DNA from: a virus
IMG/VR virus record: IMGVR_UViG_3300025120_000173
Location: 1-39,178 of that record
Direction: 5' to 3' (one strand)
Length of the DNA stretch: 39,178 nucleotides
Positions 1 to 7,699 of this stretch are shown here, in pieces (positions within the stretch are counted from its first letter, which is position 1; each line of letters opens with the position of its first letter). The notes beneath the pieces are model-generated. The model worked only from the letters and a program-made list of their open reading frames with translations, was not told the origin of the DNA and searched no databases. Made by a program: the position numbers and the translations under genes.

Positions 1-245
1 CTCATCTTTTGTGGATACCTTCCCCCAAAAGATATAGAGTCGTGCCTGAAAAGATACGACACCATACCCTAATAAGTGTTAGTACACAATTAGAAATCCT
101 TAGTGGTCGCTAATGTAGGACATTGTAATGCTTGAGTCAAAAGCGAGGTGTACTAGCAACTGAGTATCATAACTCGCTAAATTACAATAAGACTGACAGT
201 ACGGAAAGACGACTCCCTTAGGGGATAACTTTAAATAAATAAATT
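1..245 (+). ncRNA. Candidate structured RNA or control region before the early genes
   Basis: No convincing ORF. By my count GC is about 39% over 1-240, against roughly a third in nearby coding lines. Exact complementary arms seen: ATCTTTTG 4-11 with CAAAAGAT 26-33; GTCGT 39-43 with ACGAC 56-60; TTAG 100-103 with CTAA 110-113 (extended by TCC/GGA); ATTGTAAT 122-129 with ATTACAAT 181-188, enclosing AGCGAG 142-147 with CTCGCT 173-178. TAGTACAC 80-87 also pairs with GTGTACTA 148-155, crossing the 122-188 helix (pseudoknot). GAGTCGT 37-43 pairs with ACGACTC 209-215 as a possible closing helix that competes with the 39-60 hairpin. It could be a structured RNA, a replication or packaging site, or a divergent promoter region; strand is not determined. 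A near-consensus -7 box lies inside it at 226-233. Confidence 0.35.
226..233 (+). promoter_or_regulatory. Near-consensus Bacteroidota -7 box before the early operon
   Basis: TAACTTTA matches TAnnTTTG at five of the six fixed positions and ends 12 bases before the first early gene. No clear -33 TTTG lies about 20 bases upstream. If used, the transcript would start about 237-240 with a very short A-rich leader, so the structured region upstream would not be in this mRNA. Confidence 0.3.
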
Positions 246-854
246 ATGGCAAATTATTGTTGGAATCACGTAGTGTTTAATGGAGACGCTGCAAAGATTA
301 AAAAATTACAAGAAAAGTTTTCAAAATACGAAGAGACAAATTACTTTACAGAGTTTGGAGATTATGTTTTAGACAGGGGAAAGATTGGTGATGATGAAGA
401 AACACTAAAGCAAAGGCACGATGACTTAGGATATTCATATGGAACAAGGTGGTGGGACTTTACAATGGACGACATATACCCCTCAGGAATCGCAGAAGAC
501 ACTGAACTTAAAATCATGGGCGACAGTGCGTGGTCACCTCCTATTATGTTAATAAGTGAAATCTCAAAAGTATATAAAGTAAAGGCAGAAATAGAATATG
601 ACGAACCTGGTATGGACTTCGCAGGTAAATTTACCTGGAACGAATTAGGTGCAAAAACTAGCCAATGGGAGGGTTCATCATGCGAGATGAGATACAATGA
701 GGATAAAATAGGCTGGATAGAAGACAGAATGTTTTGTTATGAAGGTGAGGACAACTCAGAGTATACCTATAAGAAGCTAAGAGAAGACTATCCTTATGCC
801 ACCAAAACACACATCAGAAATTTAAGAGAGCAAATAATTAAACTAAATGAATAA
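246..854 (+). CDS. Api92-like/YubB ferredoxin-fold-domain protein
   Basis: 202 residues. The N-terminus (MANYCWNHVVFNG), the tryptophan-rich YGTRWWDF at residues 65-72 and GDSAWSPP at 92-99 resemble the ferredoxin-like domain of Api92/YubB (DUF1281-type) proteins, common on phages and plasmids and of unknown molecular role. The acidic C-terminal half continues the fold with further aromatic residues. No catalytic motif or membrane segment is visible. The ATG follows an A/T-rich leader with no Shine-Dalgarno sequence, as is usual for Bacteroidota. It is the first gene of the rightward early arm and sits just after the structured region at 1-245. The family call rests on motif recognition; a role in early takeover is only inferred from position. 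Confidence 0.7.
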   Translation: MANYCWNHVVFNGDAAKIKKLQEKFSKYEETNYFTEFGDYVLDRGKIGDDEETLKQRHDDLGYSYGTRWWDFTMDDIYPSGIAEDTELKIMGDSAWSPPIMLISEISKVYKVKAEIEYDEPGMDFAGKFTWNELGAKTSQWEGSSCEMRYNEDKIGWIEDRMFCYEGEDNSEYTYKKLREDYPYATKTHIRNLREQIIKLNE

Positions 855-902
855 ACCAATAATAAATGATAAAGGAATATTAGTGCAATAAATAAAAATA
901 AA

Positions 903-934
903 TTTGCATATAAATAAAAAATAACTTATTTTTA
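903..934 (+). promoter_or_regulatory. Possible promoter in the 855-956 intergenic gap
   Basis: The 102-base gap is almost entirely A/T. TTTG at 903-906 is followed after 20 bases by TATTTTTA at 927-934, a loose match to the Bacteroidota TTTG-N(17-23)-TAnnTTTG arrangement. Low-complexity AT sequence makes chance matches likely. It would drive the recombination genes from 957. Confidence 0.22.
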
Positions 935-956
935 CTAAACAATAAAACTATACTTT

Positions 957-1100
957 ATGGGAAGATCAAGTGAAGAGTTTATTAAGCAAAGAGAGAGGGA
1001 GAATAACTCACTACCTCCCAGTGTCATTGAAGACATTTGGACAAACTACTTTGAATTCATAAATCAAATAAAATCAAATAATGAAAAGAGGAATATTTAA
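957..1100 (+). CDS. Small hypothetical protein, 47 residues
   Basis: An open frame from ATG 957 to TAA 1098-1100 gives a charged, soluble 47-residue protein (starts MGRSSEEFIKQRERENN, ends QIKSNNEKRNI). It has no recognisable domain. It fills the space between the first early gene and the DnaA-like gene and overlaps the latter by 20 bases, the same overlapping style seen further along this arm. The A-rich leader before the ATG fits the other starts. Glu/Arg/Lys content and lack of hydrophobic segments suggest a small cytoplasmic accessory protein. Function is unknown. Confidence 0.5.
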   Translation: MGRSSEEFIKQRERENNSLPPSVIEDIWTNYFEFINQIKSNNEKRNI

Positions 1101-1392
1101 TAAATATGTAGACTACATTTGTCAAGAGATGAATGTAAAAAGGGCACAGCTATTTTCTAAAAATAGAACAACCAGAGTTTCAACAGCAAGGTTTTTATTA
1201 TACAGTATTTGTTATCAGCGACCAATGACAATCGTTCAGATTGTAGATTTAATGGCTGAAAACGGATACGATATAGCACGATCTGGAGTGGAGTACGGCA
1301 TTAAAAAATACGAAAACACTGAAGATGTGGATGTGGATTACTTCATAGACACAGCAGCTAAGGCTTGTGAAACAGAAAGTTTGTATGTATAA
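1081..1392 (+). CDS. DnaA domain IV-like DNA-binding protein (divergent)
   Basis: 103 residues. Residues about 18-78 (NVKRAQLFSKNR, then STARFLLYSIC, IVQIVDLMAENGYD, ending VEYGIKKYE) follow the helical pattern of DnaA domain IV: a basic first helix, an ARxxxxYxxC-like second helix, then a helix-turn-helix. The usual RDHST recognition motif is replaced by DIARSGV, so box recognition may be lost or changed. No AAA+ ATPase part is present, so this is a domain IV-only protein. A second, better-conserved copy lies at 8391-8786. It probably binds DNA during replication or regulation; a role in recruiting host initiation proteins is inference. It could also be a generic HTH protein. Confidence 0.5.
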   Translation: MKRGIFNKYVDYICQEMNVKRAQLFSKNRTTRVSTARFLLYSICYQRPMTIVQIVDLMAENGYDIARSGVEYGIKKYENTEDVDVDYFIDTAAKACETESLYV

Positions 1393-1765
1393 GCATAGTA
1401 TGAACACTCTTTGGCAAGATGTTGTTGAAGACTCTAAGTGTATAGCTGTTCATGGAAACAAACAGAAAGCATACATATACAGAGGAATCAAAATAATTAA
1501 TAACTCAGAGGGTATTAAAATATATAATACTAAAAAATCTGGACTTAATTACAAAGAGATAACAGAAGAACATTACTATTATTTTTTACAATATGGGTTT
1601 AAAAAAGGTGTGTCTATAGTTTTAAAGAAAACTTACACAGAACAAATCGACAAGCTCAATGAGAAAATACAAAGTGAAGTAAACAATCGTAATAACAAAA
1701 AACATTACGACTCTTTAAAACAAAGAAGAGAAACATTAATAAATAAATACAGTAAATTAAATTAA
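1385..1765 (+). CDS. Hypothetical protein with basic coiled-coil C-terminus
   Basis: About 126 residues from ATG 1385, which overlaps the previous stop by 8 bases. A GTG at 1367 and an ATG at 1400 are alternative starts. The first half (KQKAYIYRGIKIINNSEGIKIYNTKKSG) looks like a small beta-rich domain. The C-terminal 45 residues (QIDKLNEKIQSEVNNRNN onward) are highly charged with heptad-like spacing, suggesting a coiled coil. I recognise no family. It ends 3 bases before the annealase gene, so it is probably co-transcribed with the recombination genes. Confidence 0.6.
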   Translation: MYKHSMNTLWQDVVEDSKCIAVHGNKQKAYIYRGIKIINNSEGIKIYNTKKSGLNYKEITEEHYYYFLQYGFKKGVSIVLKKTYTEQIDKLNEKIQSEVNNRNNKKHYDSLKQRRETLINKYSKLN

Positions 1766-1768
1766 ATT

Positions 1769-2359
1769 ATGGGAAACACAAAATCAACATTCAAAGAACT
1801 TACCTCAATAAATGTAAAGGGTAAAGTAGAAAAGAAAGGAAGATTCGATTACTTGTCTTGGGCATATGCTTGGGCAATAGTAAAAGATATGTATCCAGAT
1901 GCCAACAGAAAAGTATATGAGTCAGAACACACAGGACTTAATTACTTTAGTGATGGAAACTCAGCCTATGTAAAGGTTGGAGTAACTATAAATAATGTAG
2001 AACACATTGATTACCTGCCTGTTATGAGTAACAACAATCAATCATTAGGTATGGACAAGGTAACTTCTTTTGCAGTAAACAAAACTATTCAGCGTAGCAC
2101 AGTTAAAGCTATTGGTATGCATGGATTAGGTTTATCATTATGGGCAGGAGAAGACTTGGTTGATGTTAGCGAGTCTGCTCCAACAGTAAAAGCAAAATCA
2201 AAAGACACCCTTAAAAAAACACACGCTAACTGGGGTAGTGTAGTAGATTATGTGAAGAGCAAAAGCAATCAGCCTTTCTCAACTACTATCAAAACAATCG
2301 AGCAAAAATATACAATACCAACTGCATTAAAAAAAGAACTTGGAACATATGTCAAATAA
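1769..2359 (+). CDS. DUF1071/Sak3-type single-strand annealing protein
   Basis: 196 residues. FDYLSWAYAW at 26-35, followed by VKDMYPDA, is the hallmark N-terminus of DUF1071 proteins, which belong with Sak3-type phage single-strand annealing proteins. A core MDKVTSFAVNKTIQRSTVKAI and the glycine-rich GMHGLGLSLWAGEDL also fit the family. The last 60 residues are lysine-rich and probably a flexible DNA-binding tail. Such proteins coat single strands and anneal complementary DNA during phage recombination. The next gene, overlapping by 11 bases, is a RecE-like exonuclease and the one after that an SSB-like protein, so the three form a recombination set. Confidence 0.78.
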   Translation: MGNTKSTFKELTSINVKGKVEKKGRFDYLSWAYAWAIVKDMYPDANRKVYESEHTGLNYFSDGNSAYVKVGVTINNVEHIDYLPVMSNNNQSLGMDKVTSFAVNKTIQRSTVKAIGMHGLGLSLWAGEDLVDVSESAPTVKAKSKDTLKKTHANWGSVVDYVKSKSNQPFSTTIKTIEQKYTIPTALKKELGTYVK

Positions 2360-3086
2360 TATAATAGAACAACTCAAAGATGACGCAAACTATTATGGAA
2401 AACTTGGACAAGAATACTTGTCTAACTCAGACATATATAGTTTGCTTAATAATCCTAGGAATTTTAGGAATACAGAGAAAAGCTTACCTCTTCTTGAGGG
2501 AGGATATTTTCACACAGCAATGATAGAGCCTCACAAATTAGATTCATATACAGTTATGGATGTTTCCACAAGAAGCACTAAAGCATTTAAAGAGTATATA
2601 GAATTACATAATTTAGATCCTTATGACGTTCTACTAAACAAAGAAGTAGAAAAGATTAATAAATGGATTGATGCAATGAAGTCTAACCTTACAATGTACC
2701 AAGATATTTTTGCGATGAACAATATATATGAACAACCAGGTGTAGCAGAAATATTTGGTATGCAATGGAAAGGTAAGGCTGATATCATTACAAAAACTCA
2801 CGTAATTGACATCAAAACTACAGCCAATGTAGACAAGTGGAAGTGGAGTGCTAATGATTATAATTATGATAGTCAAGCATACATTTACCAACAAATTTTT
2901 GGTAAGCCTGTCATATTTTATATAGTAGATAAGAAAACTTTGAAACTTAAAATAGCTACACCATTAGAGGAAACTATATTAAGAGGTAGAGAAAAAGTTA
3001 TTAAAGCTATAGACATTTACAATAAATTCTTTAGTAAAGATTCTAAGGAAGATTTAACTCAATACGTTGAGTACGAAGAATTTTAA
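2349..3086 (+). CDS. RecE-like PD-(D/E)XK exonuclease
   Basis: 245 residues from ATG 2349; a longer start would use TTG at 2340. GGYFHTAMIEP (about 51-61, with His55) matches the early motif of RecE/exonuclease VIII C-terminal nucleases (DUF3799/PDDEXK_1 type). Catalytic residues are Glu134 (GVAE), Asp145 (KGKAD) and Asp154-x-Lys156 (IDIKTT), followed by YDSQAYIYQQIFG at about 173-185 as the usual Gln/Tyr helix. It should resect double-stranded DNA 5'-3' to give the strands used by the adjacent annealase. The 11-base overlap with the annealase gene suggests translational coupling. All nuclease residues appear intact. Confidence 0.8.
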   Translation: MSNNIIEQLKDDANYYGKLGQEYLSNSDIYSLLNNPRNFRNTEKSLPLLEGGYFHTAMIEPHKLDSYTVMDVSTRSTKAFKEYIELHNLDPYDVLLNKEVEKINKWIDAMKSNLTMYQDIFAMNNIYEQPGVAEIFGMQWKGKADIITKTHVIDIKTTANVDKWKWSANDYNYDSQAYIYQQIFGKPVIFYIVDKKTLKLKIATPLEETILRGREKVIKAIDIYNKFFSKDSKEDLTQYVEYEEF

Positions 3087-3138
3087 ATAATGGAGATTGT
3101 GCTGCTCCTTTACAGCATTAACATTTAAAAACAACACT

Positions 3139-3399
3139 ATGAGTATTTATGAAAACAAAGCAGGTAGTTTTTCCCTGTTTAAAAATGAAAACAGAACTGA
3201 TGATAACAACCAACCACATTATAATGGCAATGGAAAAGATATGAATGGAAAAGACTTTCAAGTATCTGCTTGGGTAACAACATCTAAGGCAGGTACAACT
3301 TATTTTTCTTGTAAGATGCAAGAGCCTTATAAAAAAGACAAAACTCCTGATTTAGAAATTGCAACTAAGACTCACTTAGAGCCTGACTTGCCATTCTAA
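3139..3399 (+). CDS. Small SSB-like single-stranded DNA-binding protein
   Basis: 86 residues from ATG 3139; a TTG at 3097 would extend it but lies in a cysteine-rich, unlikely leader. The order ENKAGSFSLFKNE, then HYNGNGKDMNGKDFQVSAW, then KAGTTYFSCKMQEPY resembles small DUF736-like/OB-type phage proteins. The protein ends EPDLPF, an acidic tip like the D-D-x-P-F tail of bacterial SSB that binds replication partners. It closes the annealase-exonuclease block and is followed at once by a strong terminator. It probably protects single strands made by the exonuclease and helicases. The tail match is the best evidence; the fold assignment is weaker. Confidence 0.6.
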   Translation: MSIYENKAGSFSLFKNENRTDDNNQPHYNGNGKDMNGKDFQVSAWVTTSKAGTTYFSCKMQEPYKKDKTPDLEIATKTHLEPDLPF

Positions 3400-3413
3400 C
3401 CAACTAGAGAGAG

Positions 3414-3453
3414 AAATAGGGGGGTTTCGTGGTTGACTTCCCCCTTATTTTTT
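3414..3453 (+). terminator. Rho-independent terminator after the recombination block
   Basis: AAATAGGGGGG at 3414-3424 pairs with CCCCCTTATTT at 3440-3450 (11 pairs with one G-U), with a 15-base loop and a T run at 3448-3453. It lies 15 bases after the SSB-like gene, is correctly oriented, and ends the first early transcription unit. Confidence 0.85.
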
Positions 3454-3454
3454 G

Positions 3455-3557
3455 TCTTGTCTATGTTGAAAATGTCAATTATTTTCCTTAGATGTGGCAA
3501 AAAAAAATAAATATAATTAATACACAATATATATATATATAGTAAAATAAAATCGAC
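3455..3557 (+). promoter_or_regulatory. Intergenic gap expected to hold the promoter for the helicase operon
   Basis: 103 bases between a strong terminator and the primase-helicase gene, so a promoter is expected here. The region is A/T-rich, with an A run near 3500 and an alternating AT run at about 3527-3541 just before the start. I found no clean TAnnTTTG box. Confidence 0.3.
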
Positions 3558-5987
3558 ATGGAACAAAATCAAAATCAAGTTACTATATTTAGGAACATTA
3601 GGGATACCTCTACCCCTTTCTTTCGAGACCTAAACTCTATACTAGAAAGAATAAAAGATGGTAAATCAAAAGAGTTAATAAAGCAAATACGTTCTGAGAA
3701 GAATAAAGAAGTAAGGCAAGAATTAAAAAAGAATTTGCCTGCTATATGTTTTTCTGGAACATTCAATAAAAGAAATGATGATAGCTTAATTGAACACTCT
3801 GGATATATATGCTTAGACTTTGATGGATATAAAACTAAAAAAGATATGTTGTCCGAAAAAGACAGACTATCTAAAGATAGGTATGTGTTTACAGTTTTTG
3901 TTTCGCCTAGTGGCAATGGATTAAAAGCTGTAGTTAAGATACCTAAAGAACCTGCAAACCATAAGAATTATTTTATGTCATTAGATAAGTACTTCAATTC
4001 ACAGTACTTTGATAAGACTAGCAAAAATATTTCAAGAGTTTGTTATGAATCTTATGATCCTTTGATTTACATAAATATAAATTCTAATTTATGGACAAAG
4101 ATAGAGGAACAAGAGTATAAAGTTGTAGATAAATATTCATCACGACCAACTATACCAGTTACAGATGAGAATAAAATTGTAGACATTTTAATGAAATGGT
4201 GGACTAAAAAGTATGGGTTAGTTGAAGGAGAACGAAACAATAACGTCTATATACTTGCCGCTGCTTTTAATGACTATGGTGTTAATAAATCTTTAGCTGA
4301 GTATATTATGTCACAGTTTGAAACTAAAGGCTTTACAATGCAGGAAATAAAGCAAACAATAAATTCTGCATATACACAAACACAAAACTTTGGTTCTAAG
4401 TATTATGAAGATGAAGATAGGGTGAACCAAGTACGGATGAAACTAAAACGTGGAGTATCAAAAAAAGAAATTCGTCTTCAACTATCTGACTCTCAAATTG
4501 AAGACGCTGTAATTGATTCAGTTATAACTTCTATTGAAGAAGATGAAACTGATAAACGTTTTTGGAACAAGAGTGAAAAGGGAGTTATAACTATAATACA
4601 TTATTTGTTTAGACAATTTTTAGAAGACCATGGGTTTTATAAGTTTTGTCCACAAGGTAGTAGGAACTTTATATTTGTTAGAGTAACTAATAATTTAATT
4701 GATCACACAAGCGAGGAAGAAATAAAAGATTTTGTGTTAGGTTACTTAGAAGACTTAGACGATATGTCTGTTTATAATTATTTTGCAGATAAAACAAGGT
4801 TCTTTAGGGAAGAGTTCTTATCACTATTAGGCACTGTTGATGTTTACTTTATTGAAGACGATAAACATTCAGCTTATTTATATTACAGAAACTGTGCTGT
4901 TAAAGTTACTAAGTCTAAAAAAACCGCTATAGATTATTTAGATTTAGGAGGTTACGTTTGGAAAGACCAAGTCATTGACAGAGACTTTGATATGTGTGAG
5001 TCTTTTAATTGTGACTACAAAACTTTTATAGAAAACATAGCAGGTAATAATAAACAGACCGTACAATCTATGAGAAGCACAATAGGATTTATGTTACACG
5101 CATATAAAAATTTATCTTATTGTCCTGCAATAATTTTAAACGATGAGGTTATATCAGATAATCCAGAGGGTGGTACAGGTAAAGGTTTATTTATCAATGC
5201 TTTATCTCAAATGAAAAAACTTGTAGTTATAGATGGGAAAGCTTTTAATTTTGAGAAATCTTTTGCATATCAATTAGTAAGTGCTGACACTCAGATACTT
5301 TGTTTTGATGATGTAAAGAAACATTTTGACTTTGAAAGATTATTTAGTGTTGTTACTGAAGGATTAACTCTTGAAAAGAAAAACAAAGATGCTATTAAGA
5401 TACCATTTAGTAAGTCTCCAAAGGTTGCTATTACTACTAACTATGCAATCAAGGGTAGAGGAAACTCTTTTGAAAGAAGAAAGTGGGAGCTTGAGTTTAA
5501 ACAATTCTATACTAAAGACTTTACACCACTTGTTGAGTTTGGAAGGCTTTTGTTTTCTGAATGGAACGAAGAAGAATGGTGTGCTTTCGACAACTATATG
5601 GTAGAGAATTTAATGTTCTATTTAAGTAAAGGACTTATCAAGGCTGACTTTAAAAACTTAACAATAAGAAAGTTATCAGCAGATACTTGTCACGAGTTTA
5701 TAGAATGGTGTGGATTGGTTGGGCCAGAGAACCCTAACGAAGCCATAAGGTTTAATGAGAAAATATACAAGAATGATTTATATCTTGAATTTATTCAAGA
5801 CAACCCTGACTTTGCACCTAAAGCTAAAAGAACAATATCTAGGACAGAGTTTTATCGTTGGTTAAATTCATTTGGAGTATTCAAGACAGGATTCAAGCCT
5901 GAAGAGGGTAGAGACCTCAACGGAAGATGGATTACATTTATTACTAATACAGAAACAAAAATAGAAAATGAACAGATTGTATTCTGA
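3558..5987 (+). CDS. BT4734/VirE-N-type primase fused to SF3-like helicase
   Basis: 809 residues, probably the central replication protein. Residues about 60-175 match the BT4734-like/VirE N-terminal domain, a relative of archaeo-eukaryotic primases: ICLDFDG at 84-90 carries the acidic residues and SPSGNGLK is at 116-123. A helical linker like a primase C-terminal domain follows (about 200-275). The C-terminal half is a superfamily 3-like ATPase with a P-loop NPEGGTGKG near 535-543 and a Walker B ILCFDDV near 579-585; SKSPKVAITTNY may be sensor 1 and GNSFERRKWE an arginine-finger region. The P-loop ends GKG rather than GKS/T, which is unusual. It leads the second early unit. No DNA polymerase is seen in the window, so it probably serves the host replisome. 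Confidence 0.75.
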   Translation: MEQNQNQVTIFRNIRDTSTPFFRDLNSILERIKDGKSKELIKQIRSEKNKEVRQELKKNLPAICFSGTFNKRNDDSLIEHSGYICLDFDGYKTKKDMLSEKDRLSKDRYVFTVFVSPSGNGLKAVVKIPKEPANHKNYFMSLDKYFNSQYFDKTSKNISRVCYESYDPLIYININSNLWTKIEEQEYKVVDKYSSRPTIPVTDENKIVDILMKWWTKKYGLVEGERNNNVYILAAAFNDYGVNKSLAEYIMSQFETKGFTMQEIKQTINSAYTQTQNFGSKYYEDEDRVNQVRMKLKRGVSKKEIRLQLSDSQIEDAVIDSVITSIEEDETDKRFWNKSEKGVITIIHYLFRQFLEDHGFYKFCPQGSRNFIFVRVTNNLIDHTSEEEIKDFVLGYLEDLDDMSVYNYFADKTRFFREEFLSLLGTVDVYFIEDDKHSAYLYYRNCAVKVTKSKKTAIDYLDLGGYVWKDQVIDRDFDMCESFNCDYKTFIENIAGNNKQTVQSMRSTIGFMLHAYKNLSYCPAIILNDEVISDNPEGGTGKGLFINALSQMKKLVVIDGKAFNFEKSFAYQLVSADTQILCFDDVKKHFDFERLFSVVTEGLTLEKKNKDAIKIPFSKSPKVAITTNYAIKGRGNSFERRKWELEFKQFYTKDFTPLVEFGRLLFSEWNEEEWCAFDNYMVENLMFYLSKGLIKADFKNLTIRKLSADTCHEFIEWCGLVGPENPNEAIRFNEKIYKNDLYLEFIQDNPDFAPKAKRTISRTEFYRWLNSFGVFKTGFKPEEGRDLNGRWITFITNTETKIENEQIVF

Positions 5988-6243
5988 TTTAAAATGGTGC
6001 ATAGAAAATGACTTTCAAGTTTATATAAAACCTGTAACAAATACAGGTCAATGCAACATAGCAATTAGAAAAGGAGGCATCTCAACGGAGGGACTGCCCT
6101 CAAAATATAACGAAGAAAAAGGTTTAACTTTGTATAGTACTGAAACTATTGGAAGTGTTACTTACAAGAATCAAAAAGAAGCTAGTAAAAAACTTCCTGA
6201 AGTGTACAAATATCTAAAAGACACCTATGGAAATGTACGATGA
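5968..6243 (+). CDS. Hypothetical protein, 91 residues
   Basis: ATG 5968 lies inside the end of the primase-helicase gene (20-base overlap) and the frame stays open to 6243, overlapping the next gene in turn. The protein (MNRLYSDLKWCIENDFQVYIKP... KLPEVYKYLKDTYGNVR) looks like a small alpha/beta protein with mixed charge, no membrane segment and no motif I recognise. Its place between two replication ATPases suggests a replication accessory. The tight overlaps argue that it is real. Confidence 0.6.
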   Translation: MNRLYSDLKWCIENDFQVYIKPVTNTGQCNIAIRKGGISTEGLPSKYNEEKGLTLYSTETIGSVTYKNQKEASKKLPEVYKYLKDTYGNVR

Positions 6244-6469
6244 ACACGATCAAGTTTATCTAGGAATGTTAAATTCCTATGACATAGTAGTATACAAAGT
6301 GCCTTATTCTGAACTTGCCATTACTGATACAAGTTTTTTTATTCATGATATTACAAAGCCCATCACCACTGACGTGATTGATGACCTTATGTTTTATTTT
6401 GAACAAGAAGAAGATTATGAGAAATGCCAAGCATTAAAAGATATAAGACATGAATACATTTCAATATAG
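6227..6469 (+). CDS. Small acidic protein with a UVR-like helical hairpin
   Basis: 80 residues; ATG 6227 and ATG 6233 are both possible. The C-terminal 30 residues (LMFYFEQEEDYEKCQALKDIRHEY) have the spacing of the UVR motif, the two-helix hairpin through which UvrB and UvrC interact (consensus-like L...A...E.YE.CA.L.D.I). The N-terminal half is a short beta-rich segment. It overlaps the helicase gene by 20 bases. It may be an adaptor that contacts the helicase or host repair proteins; this is inference from a short motif. Confidence 0.6.
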   Translation: MEMYDEHDQVYLGMLNSYDIVVYKVPYSELAITDTSFFIHDITKPITTDVIDDLMFYFEQEEDYEKCQALKDIRHEYISI

Positions 6470-7694
6470 AAATTATCAAACCCAAATTATAAAAAGGGGA
6501 GCAAGTATCCTGGAGGAACAAGGCTTTGTGTACTTGTCAATGGAGGTAAGAACAGGTAAAACTCTTACCTCTTTAGGAATCCTCAACAAGATGATGAGTG
6601 TGAACAAGGTGTTGTTCATCACGAAGAAGAGGGCTATAGGAAGTATAGTCCGAGACTTTGATTTACTTAAGCCAAGATTTGAAATTGAAATTATTAATTA
6701 TGAAAGCCTACACAAAGTTGATCAAAAAGGTTGGGATGCAGTAGTGTGTGATGAAGCACACAGTATGGGAGCGTTCCCTAAACCAAGTAAGAGAGCTAGG
6801 CAAGTCAAGACGTTGTTGTTAAGAAACAATGCTTTTGTAATTTTATTATCTGGTACGCCCACACCTGAATCCTTTAGTCAAATATACCATCAAGTATATG
6901 GAATACCGTTAAATCCATTTAGCGAGTACACTACATTTTATAAGTTTGCAAGAAAATTTGTAAATGTTACTCAAAGAAAAATAAACGGATTTATGATTAA
7001 TGACTACACAAAAGCAAAAGAAAATGTTATAGATGAAATGAAACCTTTTATGATTTCATACACTCAACAAGAAGCAGGCTTTGAAACAACTATTGAAGAA
7101 AAAGTTCTTTTAATAGAGGCTCCAGAAGCCATACATCACATGTGTAATAAGCTTAAAAGAGATTTAGTAGTAGAAGGTAGGCAAGACGTAATATTGGCTG
7201 ATACGAGCGTAAAACTAATGCAGAAGCTTCATCAAATGTATAGTGGAACTGTTAAATTTGAAAGTGGCGCGTCAATGGTGTTGGATACATTCAAAGCTGA
7301 GTTTATAAAAGATTATTTTAAAAATAAAAAAATAGCTATATTTTATAAATTTAAAGAGGAGTACAACGCATTAAAACAAGTCTTTGGAGATTCAATTTGC
7401 AACACCTTAGATGATTTTAATAACACAAAAAAAAATATTGCACTTCAAATAGTAAGTGGTAGAGAAGGAATATCTTTAAAAGAAGCTGACTTTTTAGTCT
7501 ATTATAATATAGACTTTAGTGCCACAAGCTATTGGCAATCAAGAGATAGAATGACTACTAAAGATAGATTAAAAAACAATGTGTATTGGGTTTTTACAAA
7601 CAAAGGTATTGAGCCAGATATATATAAGTCGGTAAAGAAAAAGAAAGACTATACTTTAAAACATTTTAAACGAGATTTATTAACTTTAAATTAA
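6450..7694 (+). CDS. Superfamily 2 DEAH-type helicase (SNF2-like)
   Basis: 414 residues. Motifs in order: RNYQTQII near 7-14 (Q-motif-like region), P-loop EVRTGKT at 32-38, DEAH at 101-104, LLSGTPTPES around 132-141 (motif III), GREGISL near 336 (motif V) and SYWQSRDRM near 360-368 (motif VI). The protein is compact, with only the two RecA-like lobes, as in phage SNF2/DEAD-type helicases. It should use ATP to move on or remodel DNA during replication or recombination. It overlaps the UVR-like gene by 20 bases and is followed by a VRR-NUC gene; SNF2 helicase plus VRR-NUC neighbours are a known pairing in phages. Confidence 0.82.
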   Translation: MNTFQYRNYQTQIIKRGASILEEQGFVYLSMEVRTGKTLTSLGILNKMMSVNKVLFITKKRAIGSIVRDFDLLKPRFEIEIINYESLHKVDQKGWDAVVCDEAHSMGAFPKPSKRARQVKTLLLRNNAFVILLSGTPTPESFSQIYHQVYGIPLNPFSEYTTFYKFARKFVNVTQRKINGFMINDYTKAKENVIDEMKPFMISYTQQEAGFETTIEEKVLLIEAPEAIHHMCNKLKRDLVVEGRQDVILADTSVKLMQKLHQMYSGTVKFESGASMVLDTFKAEFIKDYFKNKKIAIFYKFKEEYNALKQVFGDSICNTLDDFNNTKKNIALQIVSGREGISLKEADFLVYYNIDFSATSYWQSRDRMTTKDRLKNNVYWVFTNKGIEPDIYKSVKKKKDYTLKHFKRDLLTLN

Positions 7695-7699
7695 ATACA

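Noticed and set aside
29-37. AAGATATAG resembles the S (P7) element of group I introns.
   Set aside because: The matching R element should lie upstream, but the only good partner (209-215) is downstream, and no P3-P8 core or split exon is visible.
2340-2348. TTG start that would lengthen the exonuclease by three residues.
   Set aside because: The ATG at 2349 is adjacent and keeps all motifs, with a usual short overlap.
3097-3138. TTG-started extension of the SSB-like protein.
   Set aside because: The added residues (MCCSFTALTF...) do not fit the family, whose start matches the ATG at 3139.
3527-3541. Alternating AT run as a replication origin.
   Set aside because: Too short and typical of A/T-rich promoters; no accompanying iterons or boxes.
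5371-5604. Open frame on the + strand within the primase-helicase gene.
   Set aside because: It is a shadow in another frame of a gene with clear ATPase motifs; leucine-rich translation and no start context.
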